Of a stretch of DNA of 7,219 nt, positions 1-6,642 are shown one piece after another (positions within the stretch are counted from its first letter, which is position 1; each line of letters opens with the position of its first letter). The notes under the pieces were generated by a model. It did no database searches, was not told the origin of the DNA, and saw nothing but the letters and a program-made list of their open reading frames with translations. The stretch spans positions 1 to 7,219 of the forward strand of contig JAGOCV010000203.1 of assembly GCA_017998575.1 (NCBI GenBank), given 5' to 3'. The DNA is from Burkholderiaceae bacterium (lineage in GTDB: Bacteria > Pseudomonadota > Gammaproteobacteria > Burkholderiales > Burkholderiaceae). A program made the translations under genes and the position numbers.

Positions 1-372
1 GTGGGCGACATGGTGGACAAGGGCTGGGGCCGCATCATCAACATCAGCTCGGTCAACGGCGAAAAGGGCCAGGCCGGGCAGACCAACTACTCGGCCGCCA
101 AGGCCGGCATGCATGGCTTTTCGATGGCCCTGGCGCAGGAACTCGCGACCAAGGGCGTCACCGTCAACACCGTGAGCCCGGGCTACATCGGCACCGACAT
201 GGTCAAGGCGATCCGCCCCGATGTGCTCGACAAGATCGTGGGAACGATTCCGGTCAAGCGCCTCGGTGCGCCGAGCGAAATCGCATCGATCATCGCGTGG
301 CTCGCGTCGGAAGAGGGTGGTTACGCCACCGGCGCCGACTTCTCCGTCAACGGCGGCCTGCACATGGGCTGA
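1..372 (+). CDS. phaB: Acetoacetyl-CoA reductase (PhaB), 3' part only
   Basis: NADPH-dependent reduction of acetoacetyl-CoA to (R)-3-hydroxybutyryl-CoA, the second step of polyhydroxybutyrate synthesis, in the cytoplasm. The reading frame is open from base 1 and ends at TGA 370-372, giving 123 residues; the family is about 246 residues, so roughly the N-terminal half (Rossmann dinucleotide-binding motif and NNAG motif) lies outside the window, and the GTG at base 1 is an internal Val codon. Visible short-chain dehydrogenase catalytic residues are Ser17, Tyr30 and Lys34 (YSAAK at 30-34), with the substrate-side segment NTVSPGYIGTDMV at 56-68. The C-terminus FSVNGGLHMG is a PhaB hallmark and separates it from generic FabG reductases. 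It is followed by a strong terminator, so it probably ends a pha operon. The alternative, a FabG paralogue, is less likely given the near match to Cupriavidus PhaB recalled from memory. Confidence 0.95.
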   Translation: MGDMVDKGWGRIINISSVNGEKGQAGQTNYSAAKAGMHGFSMALAQELATKGVTVNTVSPGYIGTDMVKAIRPDVLDKIVGTIPVKRLGAPSEIASIIAWLASEEGGYATGADFSVNGGLHMG

Positions 373-383
373 CGAAGCACGGG

Positions 384-403
384 GCAGCCGCCAGTGCGGC
401 TGC
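384..403 (+). other. Perfect 8-bp hairpin downstream of phaB
   Basis: GCAGCCGC (384-391) and GCGGCTGC (396-403) are exact reverse complements separated by the 4-nt loop CAGT. It lies 11 nt after the phaB stop and 14 nt before the terminator hairpin. It has no T tract of its own, so it is more likely an mRNA 3'-end stabilising structure than a second terminator. The structure is seen directly; the role is inferred. Confidence 0.55.
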
Positions 404-417
404 AGCATGCAACGCGA

Positions 418-438
418 CCCCGCCACGGCGGGGTTTTT
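418..438 (+). terminator. Rho-independent terminator of phaB
   Basis: CCCCGC (418-423) pairs with GCGGGG (428-433) around the loop CACG; the outer arms are entirely G/C and are followed at once by five T (434-438). This is a canonical intrinsic terminator 45 nt after the phaB stop. It implies that ybaL, which starts at 534, is transcribed from its own promoter. On the minus strand there is no T run after the stem, so it appears unidirectional. Confidence 0.88.
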
Positions 439-448
439 GTTGGGCGCA

Positions 449-462
449 TGACCGGCTGGTCA
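449..462. promoter_or_regulatory. Operator-like dyad upstream of ybaL
   Basis: TGACC (449-453) and GGTCA (458-462) form a perfect 5+5 inverted repeat around GGCT. It lies after the phaB terminator and 71 nt before the ybaL start codon, where an operator would be expected. TGACC-N4-GGTCA resembles half-sites of homodimeric repressors of the TetR type, but no regulator gene is visible here and no convincing -35/-10 pair could be fixed nearby. Short dyads of this size do occur by chance in GC-rich DNA. Confidence 0.3.
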
Positions 463-533
463 GGGGGCGTGTAGTAGATTCGACGGCAGTTTCCACGCGT
501 CAGGCAACACAACAAAAGGAAGAAGACCCGCGC

Positions 534-2279
534 ATGCCCCACGGCCTCAGTCTCATCAACACGATCGCGGCCGGGCTGGGGCTGGCGCTGATTTTCGGCT
601 TCGCCGCGGCGCGGCTGAAGCTGCCCGCGCTGGTGGGCTACCTGCTGGCCGGCGTGGTGATCGGGCCTTACACCCCTGGCTTCGTGGCCGATGCCGAGAT
701 CGCCAGCCAGCTCGCCGAGATCGGCGTGATGCTGCTGATGTTCGGCGTGGGACTGCACTTTTCCCTGGACGACCTGATGTCGGTGCGCAAGATCGCGCTG
801 CCGGGCGCCGTGGTGCAGATGGCGGTGGCCACCCTGCTGGGCATGGGCGTGGCGACGCTCTGGGGCTGGGATCCGGGCGGCGCGCTCGTGTTCGGCCTCG
901 CGCTGTCGGTCGCCAGCACGGTGGTGCTGCTGCGCGCGCTCGAGACGCTGGGCATTCTCGATTCATTCACGGGCCGCATCGCCGTCGGCTGGCTGGTGGT
1001 GGAAGACCTGGCCATGGTGCTGGTGCTCGTGCTGCTGCCGCCGCTGGCGTCGTGGCTGGCCGGCAGTGGCGACGCGGGCGATCCGCTGGCGCTGTGGGAA
1101 ATGCTGGGCATGACCCTGTTGCAGGTGGGCGGCTTCGTTGTGCTGATGCTGGTGGTGGGCCGACGCCTGTTCCCCTGGGTGCTGTGGCAGGTGGCGCGCA
1201 CCGCATCGCGCGAGCTGTTCACCCTGTGCGTGGTGGCGGCCGCGGTGAGCATCGCGTTCGCCTCGTCGGAGTTGTTCGGCGTGTCGTTCGCGCTGGGGGC
1301 TTTCTTCGCCGGCATGGTGATGCGCGAATCCGAGTTCAGCCACCGCGCGGCAGAGGAATCGCTGCCGCTGCGCGACGCGTTCGCCGTGCTGTTCTTCGTC
1401 TCGGTCGGGATGCTGTTCGACCCGTGGGTGTTGCTGGAGCGGCCGTTCCAGGTGCTGGCGGTGGTGGCCATCATCGTGGTGGGCAAGTCGATCGCCGCGG
1501 CGGCCCTGGTGATCGCGTTCCGCTATCCGCTGGGCACGGCGCTGACGGTGTCGGCCAGCCTGGCGCAGATCGGCGAGTTTTCGTTCATCCTGGTGGGGCT
1601 GGGCATTTCGCTGAACCTGCTGCCGCGCGAAGGCCAGAGCCTGGTGCTGGCCGGCGCGCTGATCTCCATCGCACTCAATCCGCTCGTGTTCCGCTGTGTC
1701 GAGCCGTTCCGGCAATGGCTGAACACGCGCTCGTCGTGGGCCCGCAAGCTCGAACTGCGCGACGACCCACTGGCCGAGTTGCCCATGAGCACTGATCAGC
1801 GGTTCCTGTCGCGCCAGGTCGTCCTGGTGGGCTACGGCCGTGTGGGCCGGCGCATCGCCGAGGCCCTGCGCTCGGCCAACATTCCCTTCGTGATCGCCGA
1901 GCAGAACCGCGAACTGGTCGAGCGGCTGCGCGAGGAAGGCGTGCCTGCCGTCAGCGGCGATGCGGCCGATCCGGCCGTGCTGATCCAGGCGCACATCGCG
2001 CGTGCGCGCATGCTCGTCATCGCCACGCCCGATACGCTCAACGTGCGCCAGATGATCGCCACCGCGCGCACGCTCAACCCCGAGATCGAGACGGTCGTGC
2101 GCACCCACAACGAGGAAGAGGCAACGCTGCTGCGGCAGGAGAACGCGGGCACGGTTTTTCTCGGCGAACACGAACTGGCGCAGGCGATGGTGCGGCATGT
2201 TCTCACGCACACCGGCGCCGGCCAGGGCGGCAGGCATGGCGGTCCGGCCACGGCGCCGGCCAGCCTGCATCCGCATTGA
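534..2279 (+). CDS. ybaL: YbaL/Kef-family cation:proton antiporter with RCK domain
   Basis: Inner-membrane CPA2-family antiporter, predicted to exchange K+ (or another monovalent cation) for protons under control of a cytoplasmic nucleotide-sensing domain. It has 581 residues, close to E. coli YbaL (about 558). The ATG at 534 is chosen because MPHGLSLINTIAAG aligns with the YbaL N-terminus and a purine-rich run with AGGA lies at 515-525; the open frame continues upstream to 297 but overlaps phaB and the terminator and gives no membrane-protein sequence. Residues about 7-390 are hydrophobic with some twelve membrane segments. Family landmarks include GYLLAGVVIGP (35-45), MLLMFGVGLHFS (66-77), the acidic pair Glu157-Asp158 in VVEDLAM (expected ion-binding site), and SFALGAFFAGMV (251-262). 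The RCK_N domain spans about 428-555 with nucleotide motif GYGRVG (433-438) and acidic Glu456 at the end of the second strand. The tail 561-581 is Gly/His/Pro-rich, and no RCK_C domain is seen. The ion specificity is inferred from the family. Confidence 0.93.
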   Translation: MPHGLSLINTIAAGLGLALIFGFAAARLKLPALVGYLLAGVVIGPYTPGFVADAEIASQLAEIGVMLLMFGVGLHFSLDDLMSVRKIALPGAVVQMAVATLLGMGVATLWGWDPGGALVFGLALSVASTVVLLRALETLGILDSFTGRIAVGWLVVEDLAMVLVLVLLPPLASWLAGSGDAGDPLALWEMLGMTLLQVGGFVVLMLVVGRRLFPWVLWQVARTASRELFTLCVVAAAVSIAFASSELFGVSFALGAFFAGMVMRESEFSHRAAEESLPLRDAFAVLFFVSVGMLFDPWVLLERPFQVLAVVAIIVVGKSIAAAALVIAFRYPLGTALTVSASLAQIGEFSFILVGLGISLNLLPREGQSLVLAGALISIALNPLVFRCVEPFRQWLNTRSSWARKLELRDDPLAELPMSTDQRFLSRQVVLVGYGRVGRRIAEALRSANIPFVIAEQNRELVERLREEGVPAVSGDAADPAVLIQAHIARARMLVIATPDTLNVRQMIATARTLNPEIETVVRTHNEEEATLLRQENAGTVFLGEHELAQAMVRHVLTHTGAGQGGRHGGPATAPASLHPH

Positions 2280-2549
2280 GCGCTCGGCTCGGCTTGCGCT
2301 ACACAGCGTGGCGTAGGTCGATTCCTACGGCGTGTGGGACGCTTCTCTCACACGCGTTGTGCATCGGGGTTGTTACATTTTCCCGCTATCTATGGAGCGG
2401 CAGGAGCCCGGCACAAGCGAATGAACCCAACACACGCAAACGCGGATGAACGGACCGGATCCGTGGGTGTGTGGGATTTCGCTGCAGGCGTTGCCGACGC
2501 CACGGCGGCGGACGCAGCGCAGCCGCGTTGCTTACGCTTGTTGTTCGAA
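2280..2549. other. Convergent spacer without a supportable gene
   Basis: This spacer lies between the 3' ends of ybaL (plus) and the response regulator (minus). It holds two adjacent hairpins (2312-2354), an AT-richer patch at about 2370-2395, a weak stem GGCGT/ACGCC at 2487-2501, and no classical terminator with a T tract for either gene. Short frames from ATG 2392 (10 codons) and ATG 2421 have no well-placed ribosome binding site and no recognisable product; the frame from 2421 continues as antisense through the response regulator. I see nothing here that I would call a gene. Confidence 0.5.
2312..2354. repeat. Two adjacent hairpins after ybaL
   Basis: The first stem is CGTAGG (2312-2317) with CCTACG (2324-2329), loop TCGATT. 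The second is CGTGTGGGA (2331-2339) with TCTCACACG (2346-2354), nine pairs including one G-T, loop CGCTTC. They are separated by a single base and begin 33 nt after the ybaL stop. Neither is followed by a T run on either strand, so they look like mRNA 3'-end structures, a weak bidirectional terminator, or a copy of a dispersed intergenic palindrome. Which of these applies cannot be decided from one copy. Confidence 0.4.
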
Positions 2550-2972
2550 TCAGCTGAGCTGACTGAAGGTGCTGTCGCTGCCGCCCGGTTGGCCGCTGCC
2601 TTCGGGACCGATGGTCAGGCAGAACTCGAACAGGGCATCGAGTTCGTGCGATTTGTCGAACACCGCATCGGCGCCCAGGCGCACGCATCGCTCGCGGATG
2701 TCGTTGGTGGCGTAGTTGGTGAGCACGACCACCTTCTGGCCCGGCCGGCGCACGCTGCACGCCTCCACCACGCCCAGGCCGTTGCCGCTCTTGAGGAACA
2801 GGTCGACGATGGCCAGATCCCATTGCCCTGCATGATGCGAGAGCCAGCGGCTACCCTCGTCTTCGCCCTCCGCGAAGCCGGCGATCTCGACGCCGGCCAC
2901 TTCCTGCAACGTCTCGATGAGACTCTCCCGGATGACCGGGCTGTCTTCGACGATGTAGGCACGCAGGGACAA
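2550..2972 (-). CDS. Single-domain response regulator (stand-alone receiver)
   Basis: A cytoplasmic phospho-acceptor protein consisting of one CheY-like receiver domain with no DNA-binding or enzymatic output. From the TTG at 2972-2970 it has 140 residues. Acidic pocket Glu9-Asp10 (IVEDS), phospho-acceptor Asp57 (LAIVDLF), switch Thr85 (VVLTNY) and invariant Lys107 (FDKS) are all present, so it should be phosphorylatable. Residues 122-140 are a Gly/Ser-rich tail of unknown role. I prefer this TTG because GAGG lies 9 nt upstream (2985-2982) and MSLRAYIVEDSPVI matches the usual start of such proteins. An upstream TTG at 3005-3003 would give 151 residues with a poorer site; no ATG or GTG is available near the start. 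It is transcribed divergently from the hybrid kinase, which suggests, but does not prove, that it exchanges phosphate with it, acting through protein contact or as a phosphate sink. Confidence 0.87.
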   Translation of the reverse strand: MSLRAYIVEDSPVIRESLIETLQEVAGVEIAGFAEGEDEGSRWLSHHAGQWDLAIVDLFLKSGNGLGVVEACSVRRPGQKVVVLTNYATNDIRERCVRLGADAVFDKSHELDALFEFCLTIGPEGSGQPGGSDSTFSQLS

Positions 2973-3120
2973 AACAGGCAACCTCGTTGTGGCGGAAGAT
3001 GGCAACGCTTGGTTGCCTTGACGCCAACTGTAACTAAAACGTGGTCGCGATCATGTGCGCGGCCGGGGCGTCGTCATGTAGGACGGCTTCCCATTCACGC
3101 CTTTCCCCCGGAGTTTCCCC
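2973..3120. promoter_or_regulatory. Divergent promoter region between regulator and kinase
   Basis: Start codons of the response regulator (minus, 2972) and hybrid kinase (plus, 3121) face away from each other across 148 bp, so promoters for both should lie here. Weak sigma70-like candidates are, on plus, TTGCCT (3013-3018), 16 nt, TAAAAC (3035-3040); and, on minus, ATGACG (3077-3072), 16 nt, CATGAT (3055-3050). Each hexamer matches only four of six consensus bases. The two predicted elements overlap in space, so the transcripts could compete. A kinase ribosome binding site CGGAG (3109-3113) lies 7 nt before ATG 3121. Confidence 0.35.
3001..3017. promoter_or_regulatory. GGCAAC-N5-GTTGCC dyad in the divergent region
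   Basis: GGCAAC (3001-3006) and GTTGCC (3012-3017) are perfect 6-bp inverted repeats around GCTTG. A partial second copy, CAAC-CTC-GTTG (2979-2989), sits 24 bp away on the regulator side, with another GGCAAC at 2977-2982. The dyad overlaps the proposed plus-strand -35 element. It could be an operator for a dimeric regulator, or a hairpin in the 5' leader of the minus-strand regulator mRNA. If the upstream TTG start at 3005 were used, part of it would be coding. Confidence 0.35.
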
Positions 3121-6100
3121 ATGCCCAATAGCCCCTCGGCCGACGTCGCGAGCTTTCGCCGCATCCTCACGCGCAACATCATGCTGCCGGTGGGGATCGG
3201 CCTGGCCGGCGCGGCCGTGTTCGTGGCCGTGATCCTGCACCTGCTGTCCGTCATCAGCCTCGTGGAGCACACCGACGGGGTCATCAAGGAATCCGGCGAG
3301 CTGTCGCTGATGGCGGTGGAGCAGGAATCGGCCATGCGGGGGTACCTGATCGGGGGCAACGAATCGCTGGCCGCCATCTACGCCGACATGCGTACCAGCA
3401 TGGAGCGCGGCCTCGATGCCCTGGAGCAGCGTGTCAGCGACAACCCGGCCCAGGTGCAGCGCCTGCGGCGCGTCCAGCAGTTGCAGGCCGAATGGAACCG
3501 CTTCGCCGACACCGTCATGTCGCAGCGGCGCGCGGGGTCGGTCGAATACGCCCAGACGATCCAGAGCGGCCAGGGCCGCCGCATCGCCGATGAAGTGCGC
3601 CGCGAGTTCAGCGCCTTCTCGGGCGAGGAGCAGCGCCTGCGCCGCATGCGCAACGACGACGCGCAGCGCACGGCGATCTGGGTGCTGATCGGATTCGTCA
3701 GCTTCACCGTGCTGACCTCGCTGCTGCTGGCCTGGGTGGGGCGGCGCGAGCTGCTGGGCCTGGCGCGCAGTTACGACGAAATCCTCGATCGGCAGCAGGT
3801 GTACGCGCAGGAGCAGGAGCGCCAGGCCTGGCTGCGTTCGGGCCAGTCGCAACTGGCGGAAAGACTCATCGGCCAATCGAGACTGGACGCGCTGGGCCGT
3901 GCAGCGCTCGAACAACTGGCGGGTTACCTCGGATTCCAGGTCGGTACCTTGCATCACCGGCTGCCCGACGGCCGCCTGACGCGCGTGGCGGCCTGGGGCT
4001 TGCCCGACGAAGCCGATCCGCAGGCACCTGCCAGCGGCCTCGCCGCCGAGGCGGCGGCGTCCAACCGCACTCTGGTGCTGGACTCGCTGCCCGAGGGGTA
4101 CCTGCGCCTGTCCAGCGGCGTCGTGAGCGGGCCGAGCCAGTCCGCGCTGATCGTTCCGCTGTCCACCGACGGTCAGGTCAACGGCGTGCTCGAGGCCGGG
4201 TTCCTGCGGCGCCTGAATGACCGCGACCAGGAGTTCCTCCAGCTCATCTCCGGGGGCCTCGCCACGGCCATCAACACCTCTCTGTTCCGCCAGCGGCTGC
4301 AGGAAGCCCTCAGCCATACGCAGCAGCTCAACGAGGAACTGCAGGTGCAGCAGGAAGAGCTGCGCACCGCCAACGAGGAACTCGAAGAGCAGTCGCGCGT
4401 GCTCAAGGAGTCGCAGGCCCAGCTCGAAGGCCAGCAGGCCGAGCTGGAGCAGACCAACGAACAACTGGCCGAACAGGCCGAGGCACTGGAGCAGCGCAAC
4501 CTCGCGCTCAACCGCGCCCAGGCCGACCTGCGCGACCGCGCCGAAGAGCTGCAGCGCGCCAGCCGCTACAAGTCCGAGTTCCTGGCCAACATGTCGCACG
4601 AGCTTCGCACGCCGCTCAACAGCTCGCTGATCCTCGCGCGGCTGCTGGCCGACAACGCGCCGGGCAACCTGACGGCCGAGCAGGTGAAATTCGCCGAATC
4701 CATCCACTCGGCCGGCAACGACCTGCTCAACCTCATCAACGACATCCTCGACATCTCCAAGGTCGAGGCCGGCCGCATGGACATCGTGATCGAGCCGGTG
4801 AGCGTCGAGCGCATGGTGCAGGGCCTGCGCCAGACCTTCTCGCCCATCGCGCAGGAGAAGCGGCTGGCCTTCGATGTCCAGGTGGCGCCCGATGCGCCGC
4901 GCACCCTCGACACGGACCGCCAGCGCGTCGAGCAGATCCTCAAGAACCTGCTCTCCAACGCTTTCAAGTTCACCGAGGGTGGCCGCGTGGCCATCGCCGT
5001 GGGTCCGGACGGGCAGGGCGGTCTGGCCTTCGCTGTCAGCGACACCGGCATCGGCATCGCGGCGGAGCAGCAGGACGTGATCTTCGAAGCCTTCCGCCAG
5101 GCCGACGGCACCACCAGCCGGCGCTTCGGCGGCACCGGCCTGGGCCTGTCGATCTCGCGCGACCTGGCGCAGCTTCTGGGTGGGCGCATCGACGTATCCA
5201 GCCGCGCCGGCCACGGCAGCACGTTCACACTGCGCCTGCCACTGGCGGGGGCGCCGCAGGTGGCCCCTCCGGCCGTCGAGCGCCTGGGCCCGGCCACCGT
5301 GCCCCGCCCACCGGTGCAGGCCCCGGCCCGGACAGCCCATGACGGCGAGGCGGCGGCAGGCCATGACGACCAGAGTGATGGTGGAGCCGTCGTGATACCG
5401 CGCTTTCCCGACGACCGCGAGCACGCGCCAGCGGATTCGCGCCGCACCGTGCTGGTGATCGAGGACGAACCGCAGTTCGCCCACGTGCTCTACGACCTGG
5501 CGCACGAGCGCAACTACCGCTGCCTGGTGGCCCACGGCGCCGAGGACGGTCTGGAACTGGCGGCGCGCCACGCACCCGACGCAATCCTGCTGGACATGCG
5601 CCTGCCCGATCGCCCGGGGCTCAACGTGTTGCAGCGCCTCAAGGACGATGCGCGCACGCGCCACATCCCCGTGCACGTGATCTCGGCCAGCGATGCGCGC
5701 GAAGCGGCGCTGCACCTGGGGGCCGTGGGGTATGCGCTCAAGCCGGCCACGCGCGAACAGTTGCTGTCGGTGTTCCAGGAGCTCGAAAGCCGGCTCACGC
5801 AGCGCCTCAAGCGCGTGCTGCTGGTGGAAGACGACGAGCGCCAGCGCGACAGCGTGGTGCAGCTCATCGGCGATGACGACGTGCAGATCACCGCGGTGGC
5901 CACGGGCGGCGAGGCGCTGCAACTGCTGCAGGACGAGGTGTTCGACTGCATGGTCATCGACCTCAAACTGCCCGACATGGACGGTGCCGAGCTGCTCGAA
6001 CGCATGTCCAACGCCGACATCCGCTCGTATCCCCCCGTCATCGTCTATACCGGCCGCAGCCTCACACGGGCCGAGGAGCAGCGCCTGCTGCGCTATTCGC

Positions 6101-6624
6101 GCTCGATCATCATCAAGGGAGCACGCTCGCCCGAGCGGCTGCTCGACGAGGTCACGCTGTTCCTGCACAAGGTCGAGTCCAACCTGTCGGCCGAGCGCCG
6201 CAACATGCTGCGCACCGCGCGCAGCCGGGAGAAGGTGTTCGAGCAGCGCCGCGTGCTGCTGGCCGATGACGACGTGCGCAATGTCTTCGCCCTGACCAGC
6301 GCGCTGGAGCAGAAGGGCCTGGCGGTCGAGGTGGCGCGCAACGGCGTCGAGGCGCTGGAGAAACTCGGGCAGTTCTCCGACATCGATCTGGTGCTGATGG
6401 ACGTCATGATGCCGGAGATGGACGGACTCGAAGCCATGCGGCGCATCCGCGACCAGAAACGATTTGCCGAGTTGCCCATCATCGCCGTCACCGCCAAGGC
6501 CACCAAGGACGATCAGGAGGAATGCCTGAAGGCCGGCGCCAGCGACTACCTGGCCAAGCCCATCGACCTCGACCGCCTGTTCTCGCTGCTGCGCGTGTGG
6601 ATGCCGCGGCTCGAGCGTTTCTGA
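3121..6624 (+). CDS. Hybrid sensor histidine kinase, CHASE3-GAF-HisKA-HATPase-REC-REC-REC
   Basis: A 1167-residue membrane-anchored sensor kinase. ATG 3121 has CGGAG 7 nt upstream. Domain order: TM1 about 20-45; periplasmic CHASE3-like helices about 46-183 with the typical QESAMRGYLIGG (68-79); TM2 about 185-206; GAF domain about 246-388; long Glu/Gln-rich coiled coil about 389-480; HisKA with phospho-acceptor His493 in MSHELRTPLN; HATPase_c with N box Asn609/Asn613, G1 DTGIGI (641-646), F box FEAFRQ (655-660) and G2 GGTGLGL (670-676); Pro/Ala-rich linker about 710-772. Three receivers follow: Asp825 with Glu781/Asp782, Ser855 and Lys874; Asp947 with Glu903/Asp904, Thr977 and Lys999; Asp1094 with Asp1049/Asp1050, Thr1124 and Lys1146. 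All kinase and receiver key residues are intact. The ligand is unknown. It probably shares a transcript with the CheR-type gene 18 nt downstream and pairs with the divergent receiver. No output domain is fused, so signalling must leave through phosphotransfer or protein contact. Confidence 0.95.
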   Translation: MPNSPSADVASFRRILTRNIMLPVGIGLAGAAVFVAVILHLLSVISLVEHTDGVIKESGELSLMAVEQESAMRGYLIGGNESLAAIYADMRTSMERGLDALEQRVSDNPAQVQRLRRVQQLQAEWNRFADTVMSQRRAGSVEYAQTIQSGQGRRIADEVRREFSAFSGEEQRLRRMRNDDAQRTAIWVLIGFVSFTVLTSLLLAWVGRRELLGLARSYDEILDRQQVYAQEQERQAWLRSGQSQLAERLIGQSRLDALGRAALEQLAGYLGFQVGTLHHRLPDGRLTRVAAWGLPDEADPQAPASGLAAEAAASNRTLVLDSLPEGYLRLSSGVVSGPSQSALIVPLSTDGQVNGVLEAGFLRRLNDRDQEFLQLISGGLATAINTSLFRQRLQEALSHTQQLNEELQVQQEELRTANEELEEQSRVLKESQAQLEGQQAELEQTNEQLAEQAEALEQRNLALNRAQADLRDRAEELQRASRYKSEFLANMSHELRTPLNSSLILARLLADNAPGNLTAEQVKFAESIHSAGNDLLNLINDILDISKVEAGRMDIVIEPVSVERMVQGLRQTFSPIAQEKRLAFDVQVAPDAPRTLDTDRQRVEQILKNLLSNAFKFTEGGRVAIAVGPDGQGGLAFAVSDTGIGIAAEQQDVIFEAFRQADGTTSRRFGGTGLGLSISRDLAQLLGGRIDVSSRAGHGSTFTLRLPLAGAPQVAPPAVERLGPATVPRPPVQAPARTAHDGEAAAGHDDQSDGGAVVIPRFPDDREHAPADSRRTVLVIEDEPQFAHVLYDLAHERNYRCLVAHGAEDGLELAARHAPDAILLDMRLPDRPGLNVLQRLKDDARTRHIPVHVISASDAREAALHLGAVGYALKPATREQLLSVFQELESRLTQRLKRVLLVEDDERQRDSVVQLIGDDDVQITAVATGGEALQLLQDEVFDCMVIDLKLPDMDGAELLERMSNADIRSYPPVIVYTGRSLTRAEEQRLLRYSRSIIIKGARSPERLLDEVTLFLHKVESNLSAERRNMLRTARSREKVFEQRRVLLADDDVRNVFALTSALEQKGLAVEVARNGVEALEKLGQFSDIDLVLMDVMMPEMDGLEAMRRIRDQKRFAELPIIAVTAKATKDDQEECLKAGASDYLAKPIDLDRLFSLLRVWMPRLERF

Positions 6625-6642
6625 CGGGATGCACCCCTGGAC

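Noticed and set aside
1..3. GTG at base 1 as a true start codon
   Set aside because: It lies in the middle of PhaB by alignment with the family; it is simply the window edge.
297..533. N-terminal extension of the antiporter frame upstream of ATG 534
   Set aside because: It overlaps phaB and runs through the terminator; the Arg-rich translation is unlike any Kef N-terminus, whereas MPHGLSLINT at 534 aligns with YbaL.
1052..1795. A 247-codon alternative plus-strand frame inside the antiporter gene
   Set aside because: A Gly/Arg-rich frame-shadow; the antiporter frame is uninterrupted and fully conserved through it.
963..2276. A 437-codon minus-strand frame opposite the antiporter
   Set aside because: The translation is a His/Gln/Arg-rich compositional shadow of a membrane-protein gene with no motif.
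2334..3131. A 265-codon plus-strand frame across the spacer and the response regulator
   Set aside because: It is antisense to a receiver domain with intact phospho-site residues; no ribosome binding site or recognisable product.
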